DNA of 18,713 bases from Mucidula mucida (taxonomy: Eukaryota; Basidiomycota; Agaricomycetes; Agaricales; Physalacriaceae): assembly GCA_015501055.1 (NCBI GenBank), contig JADNYV010000650.1, positions 1 to 18,713 of the forward strand, given 5' to 3'. This document shows positions 9,413 through 18,713 of this stretch, piece after piece. The notes below the pieces were generated by a model. The model had not been told where the DNA came from, made no database searches, and saw nothing but the letters and a program-made list of their open reading frames with translations. A program made the translations under genes and the position numbers. Within the stretch, counting starts at the first letter, position 1. Each line of letters starts with the position of its first letter.

Positions 9413-10144
9413 ATGCTCTCCGGTTCTCATGAGAAGGCAAGTGGGGGCCTAGCTGCTCTAATTCAAGAGGTATTTGGAAGGAAACTCTCACCAAACTCTT
9501 TCGCCAATGAGTATTTTATTTTCTCCGGAGCCACGAGTACTCATGTTGTACATTTTTCTCATCTTCATGATTCTCACTTTATCGTAGGGGTCAAGCTCAA
9601 CAGTCCCTTCCCTTCAAGTCTGAGAAGGAAGCCGATGCTAGCTTTGCGCCAGTTGGTAGCGACCAAGAGCCGAGTGTCATTATAGAGGTTGGACGTTCAG
9701 AGACAATCACGGAACTGCGCGGGGATATGAAGCGCTGGTTCACCCTCCAATCTGTATGCTCAACTTCCAATAATGTGCCTTTGAATCCTTACATTCAGAG
9801 TGTAGGTCCAGCTGGTCATTCTTATTGAGATCTCCAAACCGACCCCGGCGCACCCAGAGCTGCCAACACTACGTGCGGAGATGTGGATGCGTATCCCGGA
9901 TGACTCAAAGAGAGATCCAAATGAAGATGTGTGTGCGCAAGTATCTTCTGATGATTGGTCCAGAGGAGTCGGGCGTTCATTGGAAATACCTCTCGACATG
10001 CTACTGGGAAAAGAGGAGATCCCCGACGGCCTGCCTCGTCAGTTGGAGTTACCAGTAAAAGCACTTGGAAAGCTGCGTCAACATATCATTGATGCTTGGA
10101 TGAAGCAAGTTTCTTTATTCCATTTCTCTCAGCTTTTGTACTGA
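9413..10144 (+). CDS. PD-(D/E)XK (Uma2-like) fold protein, 3' part; 5' end unresolved
   Basis: Three exons join in frame: 9413-9547, 9604-9753 and 9806-10144, with introns of 56 nt (GTACAT...CAACAG) and 52 nt (GTATGC...GTGTAG), giving 207 residues from the ATG at 9413. The order HEKASGGLAALIQEVF, then KEADASFAPV, then EPSVIIEVGRSE, GDMKRWF and VQLVILIEI matches a hypothetical-protein family common in mushroom fungi whose core resembles the Uma2 branch of the PD-(D/E)XK nuclease fold. Candidate acidic residues are Asp56 in ADASF and Glu73 in IIEVG, with a possible migrated Lys88. Whether it cleaves nucleic acid is unknown; in this fold many members are inactive. The true start may lie upstream in 8869-9412, and the last residues after WMKQ may be intronic. 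It converges with the lipin gene, leaving 198 bases between stops. The splice joins are good; the fold assignment is moderate. Confidence 0.5.
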
Positions 10145-10342
10145 TGCCGTGTCAGGGAGCACAAAAAGTGAGATTGTCCAGCAGAGCTAACCGGCCCTTG
10201 TGATATGGCAGAGTCTTAGAATTGTGGTAAAATCCCTTGCATACGTAGCTTTTTTCTGGGCAAAGATATTACCAACAGGCCTCAACATGTTCAAAGATAA
10301 TGTATGTGCTAAGAATACAATCATGATTATACCCAACCTCGT

Positions 10343-13300
10343 CTACAAAAACGGCACGTTCTTCATCTCACCTGCCGCCAACAAGTCCTCATCAAAATCT
10401 TCCTCCGCCGCGTCTTCATTAAGCTGTCCATCCTCCTCTTCCCCGTCATAATCATTATGATCGTCCTCATCTTGTTCGTCAATCTCGAAATGCATGTCAT
10501 CCAGCGCCCCGGGTATACTGCTCATGCTCCTCGTCCTCTCCCTCTTTTTCCTATGCCCGGCTCCGTCATCCTCTACTTCGTCGTCAGACTCTGACTCCGC
10601 GTAAGTTAACGAAGATGACGATATCGAATCAGGACTGGCGCTTCGTCTCCCAACAGTTGAAGACGATGATCCGGAGAACCCGAGCGTACTACTTAGCCTT
10701 TCAAAGGAAGACATCTGCCTCAACTCTGGACTGCGTGTTGGAACGCCTTCAGGTGAAGTCTCTCTCGGTGTAGGTGCAGTAGATTTGGGGAGGTTGTTGG
10801 CTTGTCGCCCGCCTAATAGACTGAAATTCCGTAAACGGGAGAGACCGCCGGTATTGGACGTGTCAGATCGCGCGCTCAGAGCAGGAGAAGGCGGGGAGAG
10901 ATCAGGAAGAGGATATTCTTGTATAGGCGCCTTCCAAAAATTGAAATCGGTAAACTCAGGCGTCCACTTGCGATGAATTGGTGGAAACATTTGGTCAACA
11001 AGATCCGTCATGTGGATATATCTACGCTCATGTCAGAGTAGTATTATCATAGAAGCAAAAAAGCTCACGATGACTTGTAACCAGCAAGTTCTAACAGTTC
11101 AAGCTTCACCTCGCCAGTCGAGTCAATCGTGAAGATCCTTGAACTGGGAACATTCACGCTTCTGTAAGATAAGGCATCCGTTATTCGGTTCCCAAAGCCA
11201 GCATAAAACGGGTTGCGAGATGCATCGCCGAAGAGACGCTGAATATCTCGCAAACATGCCATTTTAAACACTTCTGGTTTACGCATAATGACTTCCCTTG
11301 AAAGGAAATCAGCTGACCGCCTTTCGGAAGGAGGTGAACCTACCGGTGCAAGGATGCCATGAGACGATCAGGACTCATGATGACAGGTCCTTCAGGAAGT
11401 TGATAGTCATTTTGTTTAATGTTCTTGAGATAATCTCTCGTCGCGTCTGCCTGTCCTATGGCTCGAGAAGTCAGATACATAATCTTGTACCCATTCCGGC
11501 ATATATCGGTGTAGAGCTTTGCAACCCCCAAATGTGTCCAGTCACGACCGACCATAGCAAAGACGTGCCCCAAAGCGTCAGATCTAAGCTTAGGGTAAGT
11601 ACCTGTCAGGCCGAATGATGGAGCTAAAACGAACTTGGTGATAGTCCCATCAATATCCGACACAAGGACCAGATCGGTAGAATCCCAGACAAAGATCCTC
11701 GCCGTGCAAACTATAGCGCCCGTCATCGAAAGGGAGAATGTGATAGTATTTGAGCCCGGCTTCAGATTTAGAGCTTTCTAGATGAGCTTCAGCACAAGTC
11801 TTGTCCATATGTTGAGAGAGAATTTACCAGTTGGTCTGAAGTCAATCGAAGAGTTTTGGCAAACTTCTTGCCAGGGACGACAAAGGTACTAACTGATGGA
11901 GGCTCTTCAACCGGTTTCTGAATTGGCGTAGACGGAAGGGCTGGGGCCGAATCTGCCGGAGGAAAATCCTTTAGCTGTGGAGGTCGATGTGGGGTATCCT
12001 TCAGTTCTAATCAGTGTCGGCTGAGCAATTGCTGTTTGAACATACCTTGTTTTCGTCTTCCAATGGGACAGAGGCAGTTTCCTTCAGAGCAGGTCGGTCG
12101 GTCATCGCCTTCTTCGCGTTGTCTCTTCGACTCCGACTCCACCATTGCACCCAAGACGATGATGTTGGAGGCTTTCTCGTTTCGGATGGGGTCAATTTAT
12201 CCTTATCTTCCACTCCCTCACCTCCAGACTTGGCACAATCTTCATCATCAGAAAGAGGTGACGACGGACGCGTCACAATCCCAGCTTCTCGCATCTCCAG
12301 GTAGCTTGAACGCCAAATCATTAATGCGGGCATGAGTGGAGATTCATCACTCGCGCGTATGTACCTACCAATCAGGTCAGTTTCCAGTGACTATTTATGG
12401 AATGGCAACGTACTGTCCCTCCGACCACTTGAGCACCAATGAGGGATCGTGAACAATATCGTCATCTGCCAGAAACTTGTTCAGGTCCACCTTTCCCTCT
12501 TCGAACCGTCTAGCAAACTCAAAGTCGTCTAAACGGTTTAAAGAACCCTGTTCGTCCCTTGTCCGACGTCCCCGTCGATCCTCCTCGTTCGAGATCAAAC
12601 TCAACTCAAAGTCAATCCTCCTCCCCTCGATTGATACGCGGAATTTGGTTGGATCCGATGGGCTTACACTCAGGCGTCCGCCGGCACCATACTGTGTATC
12701 CTGATCTAGCGCCTGGCCTTCTTGCCCTGCCTCCTCGACGGAAGGAAAAGTTTGCCGCTCTTTGCCTTTTCCCCTGGTGGTAGGAGGGACACTTCGGCTT
12801 CGACCCTCTGACTCTTCCACAACCTCCAAGCGATTACTAATCGACTTCGATTTGCCCTTGCTCCAGGTCATGGTATTGTCTTCGATTCTCCCACCCTTCC
12901 CGAATGTGGCCTTCATTGGAGATGGTTGGGGAAAGGCGCCCCATTCCCAAGAGTATTCCAGCTCTGGCTGTCCAACGTTCAACTTGGGTAAAGAGTGCGA
13001 GGGCGCCACTTGTTCAATTTCGTGGTCTGGCGGAGGCTCAGATGTCGCGCGTATTGGAGGAAACGTGAAGGTAGGTACTGGAGATGAAGAACGCGAGGAT
13101 GTAGAAGGCGTACGTGACAACTCAAAAGGTGGCGAAGGAGTGCGAGGCGGAGAAGGAGGACGCGAGGAGATTGGGAAAGGTACTTCCTCTTCATCTAGAT
13201 ATGTTGTTAGCTATGTATTATCGACAGAATGACACGTACTGAGTGGTTCAGATTGCATACGAGGAAATGCATATTCATCGGTCGATCTGATGGTACGGTC

Positions 13301-14025
13301 CGAGCGTTCACGGTCATGGTGAGGCGCATGGTAACCTTCCACGTCGTATGCAACCTCTGCTTGACTTGTTAAAGTCTGTCTGGGTTTCACAAGACGGCAA
13401 CTCACGGTCCGTATATTCAACGTTGGGGGTATGCTCGACATGGTGTCCGACATTACGCAAGACCTCGTCGGCGCGTTCATTGAGTTCCCTCTCGGTAGGA
13501 TCTTCCTGCTCTGGCGTTTGCGATATCCGTCCTTGCGGTTCTTGCTGTTTCGGCTTGACGTTTGATGTCGATGATGCATCGAGATCGAGAAAGTCAGGCT
13601 CGACTTTATCCGTTTTGGCCTCCTCGTTGTCTTCCGTTGCCTGCAACAGCGGAGATGTAATTAGGTCGTCGGGAACGTCGTCGTCGGTCTCGAATACGAA
13701 AAAGGCCTCGCCAGCTTCACCAATCTTCATATTGAAAGGGATCGGATGGCCGTTGACCAAGACGGTGACCTACCAACAGTCAATATACAAGTATGTTAGG
13801 CGGACATACACGTACCTTTTTCTCTGAAGGCCTCAACACCTGCCATTTTCCAAAACGAACGTGAAAGGGCGAACAAGCTAGTTCCGTCCCGCCGTTGTCC
13901 GCTGGCCGCTGTATAACGATGACATCGATGGCGCCGGTCAACGTGGAAGGGTTTATTGGCGGCAACTCCTTGTAGTACTGGTACGGGGCACTAATAGCAT
14001 TGACGGCGCCCCGAAGGTAATTCAT
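10343..14025 (-). CDS. Lipin-type phosphatidate phosphatase (PAH1/Ned1 homologue), ten exons, intact
   Basis: The enzyme removes phosphate from phosphatidic acid to give diacylglycerol, using Mg2+, at the nuclear-ER membrane, and so controls lipid storage and nuclear envelope growth. Exons are 14025-13816, 13769-13406, 13356-13240, 13194-12414, 12364-12046, 11998-11828, 11777-11635, 11583-11344, 11296-11069 and 11021-10343, joining in frame to 1083 residues. The N-LIP domain starts at MNYLRGAVNAIS and has SPFHVRFGKWQVLRPSEKK and GEAGEAFFVFETD. A long Ser/Pro-rich linker follows. The catalytic C-LIP/LNS2 domain has KTLRLTSDQL, the DxDxT motif DIDGT (residues 695-699), GRDWTHLGVAKLYTDI, YLTSRAIGQAD and GFGNRITDALSYRSVNVP. 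The tail ends in an acidic stretch (DEQDEDDHNDYDGEEEDG) like the one in yeast Pah1 that contacts the Nem1-Spo7 phosphatase. An upstream in-frame ATG adding 11 residues was rejected because lipins begin MNY. Intron 7 is frame-preserving and stop-free. Confidence 0.95.
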
Positions 14026-14435
14026 GGTAGTGGGAAGACGGAGAAAAGTGGCAAGCACGTGTTACTACAAGACGCGACTCGTTGGGGCATATGCTTAGAT
14101 TCGATCGGCTCTACCGGCTCAGGCTCATGTCATTCTATCAATATCTCTGTTCGGTGGGGCTTCTGCTCCCAGAGCCACCTCTGTATGCAAAGTAGACCGT
14201 TGAGCTCAGCAAGTCTCAAGCACTTCAGGCATTGGATGTCCGGAGTCCTCACAGTTCGTGAACGAATACTATGAGAGATTTGCAAATTTTCAACGACAGA
14301 CATTAACACCCTTAATATCAATGAATACATCCTCAAATGAACGTGACTATCAACTATCTCCTCCACCAGACACTAAAACATGACCGACTAACAATAACAC
14401 GAGCCAAGGCTGCGATGGGCTCAATAGCGAAACCT
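14026..14435. other. Gap between hydrophobin 3' end and lipin start
   Basis: Both flanking genes lie on the minus strand, so this should hold the hydrophobin 3' untranslated region and the lipin promoter. No gene, repeat or RNA gene was recognised. Confidence 0.4.
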
Positions 14436-14885
14436 TTAGAGGCTAATGGGGATGCAACCAGTAGACACGAGTCCACCTAAAGAGACAAACATCAGTTATA
14501 CAGATTCAAGAAAAGTGTAGGCACAGCAATCGAACCGGCGGCGTTGTTTTGGCAGCAAACGGGATGGGCGGAGCTACAGAACAAGTCAGAAATAGTCCTG
14601 TTCCATTGTTGGAGAACTAACGTACCAGCTAGATCCTCCGATACCAACGAGAGAGATGGGGGAGCAGCCAAGCCCAACCATGGCGGTGATGTCCCCCAAA
14701 ACGATGCCCAGGAGCCCGAGAAGCGCACTGGTACTCGGATCGCTCGCACTCTGAACAGTGTTGCAGCACTGAAGAGAGCCGGTATTGCAGTCACCCCCGC
14801 CCCCACCACCACGAGCCTGGAGAGGCGAGGCGGCGGCGAGGGTTGCAAGGGCAACAGTGGTGAGAACGGAAAGCTTGAACTGCAT
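14436..14885 (-). CDS. Class I hydrophobin, three exons
   Basis: This small secreted amphipathic protein would coat aerial hyphae, spores or fruiting-body air channels by self-assembly at air-water interfaces. Exons are 14885-14626, 14573-14536 and 14476-14436, with introns of 52 and 59 nt, giving 112 residues. A leader (MQFKLSVLTTVALATLAAAS) is followed by PLQAR and six Gly. Eight Cys are present at 33, 40, 41, 74, 87, 93, 94 and 107, that is C-X6-CC-X32-C-X12-C-X5-CC-X12-C-X5, the class I pattern. Intron 1 splits the codon of Cys87 and intron 2 sits in the Gly codon before GLVSTGCIPISL. Without the second splice the frame would stop early and lose Cys8. A TATAAAAG box 70 bases upstream suits the strong expression common for this family. 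It is the only hydrophobin in the window. Confidence 0.95.
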
Positions 14886-16462
14886 CTTTGAAGAGCTGGT
14901 TGTTGGATGAGACTAGACTGCAAGAGTGAAGAAACAGTGAACGAAAGAGGGAGGCTTTTATACCATTCCTCGGACACGGTGCGTGTAACGAAATCTGCAC
15001 CCGACATCCAGTTGTACGTAGACCGCTGAGCATCACGAAATAATCAATTCGAGTGGCGATGCCGAAGTGGTGCAGGGAATGTCCGTCGAGTCGAAAAAAT
15101 TTAAGCTCGCATAGTCGGCGATGAATGAAAGATGATTTGGTGAGGGCACAAAAGCTAAAAACGAGGGGATATCTGGCATTTTTGAGGAGAAAAGGGGTGA
15201 TAATGCGGTCATAGCGAGTCAGAGTCGACTGGGGCATTGAAAGATTAGACGAAAAGCACGCAGGGCAAGGGAACATTTTTTGACATGCGGCGTACTGTTA
15301 TTCGAAAATTGACATATTCTTGAGCGCGCATACGTCGAAGAACGCGTTGGGCAGGCGTCATATTCGGAGATGTTGCCCCATGTAGATACATTATTATCTG
15401 GAACGAAGTTAGATTGGTCTGAAGATGGAGCACAAGGTAGTCACCCACGGTTGAACGACCAATGGTGTTCCCTTCTGCATACTCTTACGGTACAAAGAGT
15501 CGGGCGATTCTGTTCCGCACGTAGTGTAACCGAGTCGGGAGCGAAGAATAGCCCCGAACACGACGTTCATGTTGAAGAGGGTACCAGAAATTGAAAAGCA
15601 TGTCGGATATGCGTTGTCACCGATAATGGGAGAGACTTCTTCGTAGACACTACTTCAGAGAATGAGTAAAGTCTGCGTGCTGTCCGGAGACAAGTGCCAA
15701 GGATAGCAAAGGTAATACTCAATGGCGCGGCGAATTGACCTCATGAAACTGGCAAGTAGTATCGGTATGTGAGGATGTTGACGAAACGTATGCGTCCGGA
15801 GTGCGCGAGCCTTTTGAGCGCATAGGATAATGTGAGACGTACTCCTCTGTAGGTACTATCTTCATCATTGCATGTGGAAGCAGGAAACACCATCAAGCAT
15901 TTCGTAATAAACCTTTGCTTTGGGAAGGCGAGCCCAGACTCTTACAAAGTGTACTGCCATCGTCAAACCACCGTAGAGTCAGGAGGTGATGTCGAGACCG
16001 TCCTTCGGCACCGGCCGTTCGGCGCTCTCATATTCCCACCCTTCTCACCATAGATTCGACCAGCAGCGAGCCAATGAAGACGAGAAAACGCTTTAGCGAA
16101 CTCCTCTCGACTTCCTCGCCATCAATGGCATGCCATCTATGAGGCCCAAGGAAAAGTAGTCGCTGAACGTTCCAACGAGAATGTCCAGGGATCTCTCCGA
16201 ATACAGGCTCTCAGATGCAGAGCTGTGTCGTATTTAGAGCATCCACAGCATCAGGTCTCCCTCGATATACCTACTTATCATTCCAATATGCGGTGCGGAC
16301 ACTGGAAAATTGCTGGAAAAGCCAAGAACGACTCCTGGTGGCAGTGTGAGGAGTGATCATCAACGATCGGCTCGGCTGAGTCACGCGTCTGTACAGCTAT
16401 CTACGCGCCTTTTAAACGAACTTTTCGTGGCTTTGCATCATTTCCTTGTAACCTCCATCAGC
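14886..16462. other. Long gap between the divergent hydrophobin and annexin genes
   Basis: Apart from the hydrophobin TATA box I could not support a gene in these 1.58 kb. Several short open stretches occur on the minus strand, for example about 16085-16225 (SERSLDILVGTFSDYFSLGL) and about 15245-15450, but stops and frame changes interrupt them and no family was recognised. It may be a decayed gene or an extended regulatory region. A TTTTAAA at about 16408-16414 lies some 50 bases before the annexin ATG and could act as a weak TATA element. Confidence 0.35.
14955..14962 (-). promoter_or_regulatory. TATA box of the hydrophobin gene
   Basis: The minus strand reads TATAAAAG here, about 70 bases before the hydrophobin ATG at 14885, followed by a C/T-rich stretch (CCTCCCTCTTTC) and TTCTTCACTC, a usual setting for a fungal transcription start. 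Confidence 0.7.
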
Positions 16463-18273
16463 ATGTCATACAATCCTCCGCCTGGCCCTCCACCGAACTA
16501 TCAAGGCGGTGCGCCGCAGCCTGCCTTCCCCATTCCACCAGTCGGGCCATCGGCCGGTCACTTTGTGAGTCTCTTATCATTCCTGCGCTCCATTGTGGCG
16601 TACTCATCTCCTTTCGAAGGAAAATGTTAGGCAGATTGAGCTCTTTGAAGAATAGAGTGTTTTCTGACGTGTTTGTCTCAGCCTCCTATGCCCACTGCTC
16701 CTACGGCGCCGTATGCGCCCAGCACCAGTACGCCACAAACAGCCTACGTAAGATTATTTATGCGTCATTAGCTCGTCAATTTGACCAATGAACTAGAATG
16801 CAACATACGCGCCAGGTTTCCCACAGGCTCAGGCGCCGGCCATTCCTGGTACAACAACGATCCCGTCAATCGTGCACTACTTGGGCGCTTTTACGGTGGC
16901 ACCAGGAATTGAGGCCGTTCGCACCTTTGAGCCTACGTACGATCCCGAACAAGATCAGAAGGCCATTGAAAAAGCGGCGAAAGGCTTCGGCTGCGATGCC
17001 GCCAAAGGTATTGTGGCGATTCAAAGTGTCGAAGCTTCAAGGTTGACGAGAGCGTTATTGCAGTCGTTGAGGTACTGAAGAAGTTGACGCCGATGCAACT
17101 GGCTGTACTGGAGCATCATACTCGGAGGGCGGGACGCTCCGTTCTCTCACGACTTGACAGCGAGCTCAGCGGAGATACTAAGTGAATCATTGTGGTCTAA
17201 ATCAAGTACTTCATCGTCGCTGACGTAGACCTACAGACAACTTGTTCATGGCTTCTTATTAGGACCTTTAATGTGCGACGCCTGGGTGGTACATAATGCC
17301 CTCAAAGGTTTTGGGTAGGCAACCGTCATAGGCGTCGCTTCATACTGAGCTGATCTCGTCCTTGGCAGAACTGATGAGGAGTTCCTGAATGAGGTTGTAC
17401 TTGGCCGAGGCAACGAAGAGCTCCATCTGTTGAAGCTGGCTTACCCTAAGTTGAGCAAAGGGCGTCCTCTCGAAGATGCTATAGCGAGCGATCTTAGCGG
17501 AAAGACTGAAAGGCGTAAGTGCTAGTATTGTTGAACGTTGAATATCGCATGACTAGGTAAGTTTTTGCCATGGTTCTTACTGCGGCTAGAGACGTCGGAC
17601 CTACGGTCAACATGGCCGACGTCACTCGAGACGTCGAGGTCTTGTACAAAGCGGGGCAAGGCAAGAAGGGAACTGATGAGGTGTTTTTGACTTGACGTCT
17701 TCTTGAATGGAAGCTAACGCTACCATAGATCACATTTTGCAACATAATAGTTAACAGCTCGCCTCAACATCTTACCGAAGTGTCAGTGGGCAATTTTTTG
17801 TTCTCCGCAATGAAGCTGACGGCGGGTTGACAGTATCCGGGCGTATGACAGCACTTACAAGAGTCTGACAAAGATTGTCAAGGCCGAGTTCTCAGGCCAC
17901 ATGCAGAGAGCGCTAATTCATATGATAAAGGGCGTCAAGCCGAAGCGCCTGGCTTACGGGAAGGTGTGTGGCGCGACGTAAAGTACATCGAGAAGCAATG
18001 AAGGGCGGTAAGATGGAAGGCATATCCATCAGGTTCGACTTTCTGGTTGAGTAAAGTGCGTCGACTCATAGAATTTTCCAGATTACTTCGAGCGTCTTGG
18101 AGTCCAATTCGGATGCAGCAGATTAAATATGCTACGAGAAGAGATATGGCAAGCCCTTGGAGAAGCGTATGAGGGAGGTTTCGAAGCCAGGACCTTACCT
18201 CACCATGATGTTAGCGCTACTGGCGAAGGGTGATTCCGTGGAGCCCGTCCCGCTGCCAGTGCCCTCAGGATGA
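16463..18273 (+). CDS. Annexin with proline-rich N-terminus; three one-base frameshifts in the fourth repeat
   Basis: Annexins bind acidic membrane lipids in a Ca2+-dependent way. Exons 16463-16564, 16682-16747, 16797-17007, 17064-17181, 17237-17314, 17369-17514, 17562-17680 and 17729-17781 join in frame, followed by exon 9 from 17834. The first 80 or so residues are rich in Pro, Gly, Tyr and Ala (MSYNPPPGPPPNYQGG, PYAPSTSTPQTAY), like animal annexins A7 and A11. Repeat one has KGFGCD (118-123), repeat two KGFGTDEEFLNEVVLGRG (from 189), then SGKTERLFAMVLTAARD, and repeat three KKGTDE (275-280) with EFSGHMQRALIHMIKG. After that the frame breaks at 17958-17960, 17994-17995 and 18131-18133; each break fits one missing base, and annexin text (VWRDVKYIE, MRMQQ-like and YEKRYGKPLEKRMRE pieces) continues to a TGA at 18271-18273. 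A probable intron lies at 18033-18081. Read literally, the frame stops at 17979-17981, near residue 346, and loses repeat four. Whether this is decay or sequence error is open. Confidence 0.85.
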
Positions 18274-18713
18274 AAGCGAAGTATCGCGCGCTATACGAGG
18301 AAGAAGGTGTAAGATTGGTGTATACTAGTAGTCAGCTTAATGTAGAAATGGGACTAGAACAGTCGAAATTACAGACCTGTAGGATTCCTAGGAATCGATC
18401 CAATGTCAAGCATAAACTCGGGATGTCTTCGCGATTCTTTGACACCGTACCCAACCTTCTTGGATACCCAGTTCCTTCGATTTGCCGCCACGCCGACGCA
18501 CGTTTCGTTAAGTCTTGCTTTGGGCGTGTTTGTTTTGAAAGCCAGTCAACGCTCATGCATGATGCCACCATCATTACCTCCAGCATTTCTCTCCATTTCT
18601 TATCAGCTACAGCATCTAGATCGGAATAATATTTTCAATGATTCGGCTGCCTTTTCATGTCAACCCCTTTACTTATGTGCGGTGATCTGTGGCGTACCTA
18701 AAAAAGCTCAAGG
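18274..18713. other. Downstream of annexin, no gene recognised
   Basis: Open frames on both strands here show no recognisable similarity. The stretch should contain the annexin 3' untranslated region. A perfect 14-base palindrome lies at 18383-18396. Confidence 0.4.
18383..18396. repeat. Perfect 14-base palindrome
   Basis: GATTCCTAGGAATC equals its own reverse complement. It lies about 110 bases after the annexin stop codon. A site for a dimeric protein is possible, but chance occurrence cannot be excluded from one copy. Confidence 0.4.

Noticed and set aside
12762..13232. Plus-strand open frame opposite lipin exon 4
   Set aside because: Antisense shadow of the Ser/Pro-rich lipin linker; no family resemblance.
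13348..13827. 159-codon plus-strand open frame opposite lipin exons 1-2
   Set aside because: It crosses well-supported lipin exons and an intron and is a shadow of acidic and Ser-rich codons.
14491..14573. Hydrophobin exon 2 read straight on to the stop after FLNLYN
   Set aside because: It would lose the eighth Cys; splicing at 14535/14476 restores the standard ending GLVSTGCIPISL.
14544..14891. Plus-strand open frame opposite the hydrophobin
   Set aside because: The hydrophobin with eight correctly spaced Cys accounts for this DNA.
17008..17063. A possible frameshift after CDAAK in annexin repeat one
   Set aside because: A 56-nt intron ending at TTATTGCAG joins AAK to VVEVLKKLTPMQL in frame.
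17182..17260. An extra frameshift in annexin where one frame reads DNLFMAS
   Set aside because: The spliced frame (TKQLVHGFLLGPLMC) has the length expected from other fungal annexins and needs no correction.
1..18713. tRNA, rRNA, CRISPR array, transposon ends
   Set aside because: By eye, no tRNA B-box context, repeat-spacer array, long terminal inverted repeat, transposase or reverse transcriptase text was found; a computed repeat search was not possible.

Overview
The window is a gene-dense stretch of a filamentous fungal nuclear genome, most likely a mushroom-forming basidiomycete (Agaricomycetes). Coding sequence is cut by many short GT-AG introns of about 45-60 nt. The families found (class I hydrophobin, A1 aspartic protease with a Ser/Thr-rich tail, BTB/POZ protein, F-box/leucine-rich type protein, NRPS-like carrier-thioesterase remnant, lipin, annexin) are typical of that group. 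No prokaryotic operon, CRISPR array, rRNA, tRNA or intact transposon was seen.

Layout from left to right: a secreted M28-type aminopeptidase on the minus strand, cut by the window edge and carrying a one-base frameshift; a broken F-box/leucine-rich protein on the plus strand; an intact nine-exon aspartic protease on the minus strand; an uncharacterised low-complexity Ser/Pro-rich protein on the minus strand; a two-exon BTB/POZ protein on the plus strand; a degenerate carrier-thioesterase 3' remnant on the minus strand; a PD-(D/E)XK/Uma2-like gene on the plus strand with an unresolved 5' end; a ten-exon lipin/PAH1-type phosphatidate phosphatase on the minus strand; a three-exon class I hydrophobin on the minus strand with a clear TATA box; a 1.6 kb gap; and an annexin on the plus strand with a proline-rich N-terminus, whose fourth repeat contains three one-base frameshifts.

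The genes do not form an obvious pathway cluster; this looks like ordinary euchromatin where housekeeping lipid and membrane genes (lipin, annexin) sit beside secreted proteins (M28 peptidase, aspartic protease, hydrophobin) and fast-evolving lineage-expanded families in partial decay. The best-supported structural points are: both catalytic motifs of the aspartic protease are interrupted by introns and the gene has an 11-nt microexon; the lipin has an in-frame, stop-free 51-nt intron directly after its DxDxT catalytic motif; and several frame breaks across the window look like single missing bases, often beside short G runs, so the choice between real decay and sequence error needs reads or transcripts. 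I did not find convincing evidence of a new multi-gene system. All exon joins were made by eye from splice consensus, frame closure and family resemblance.
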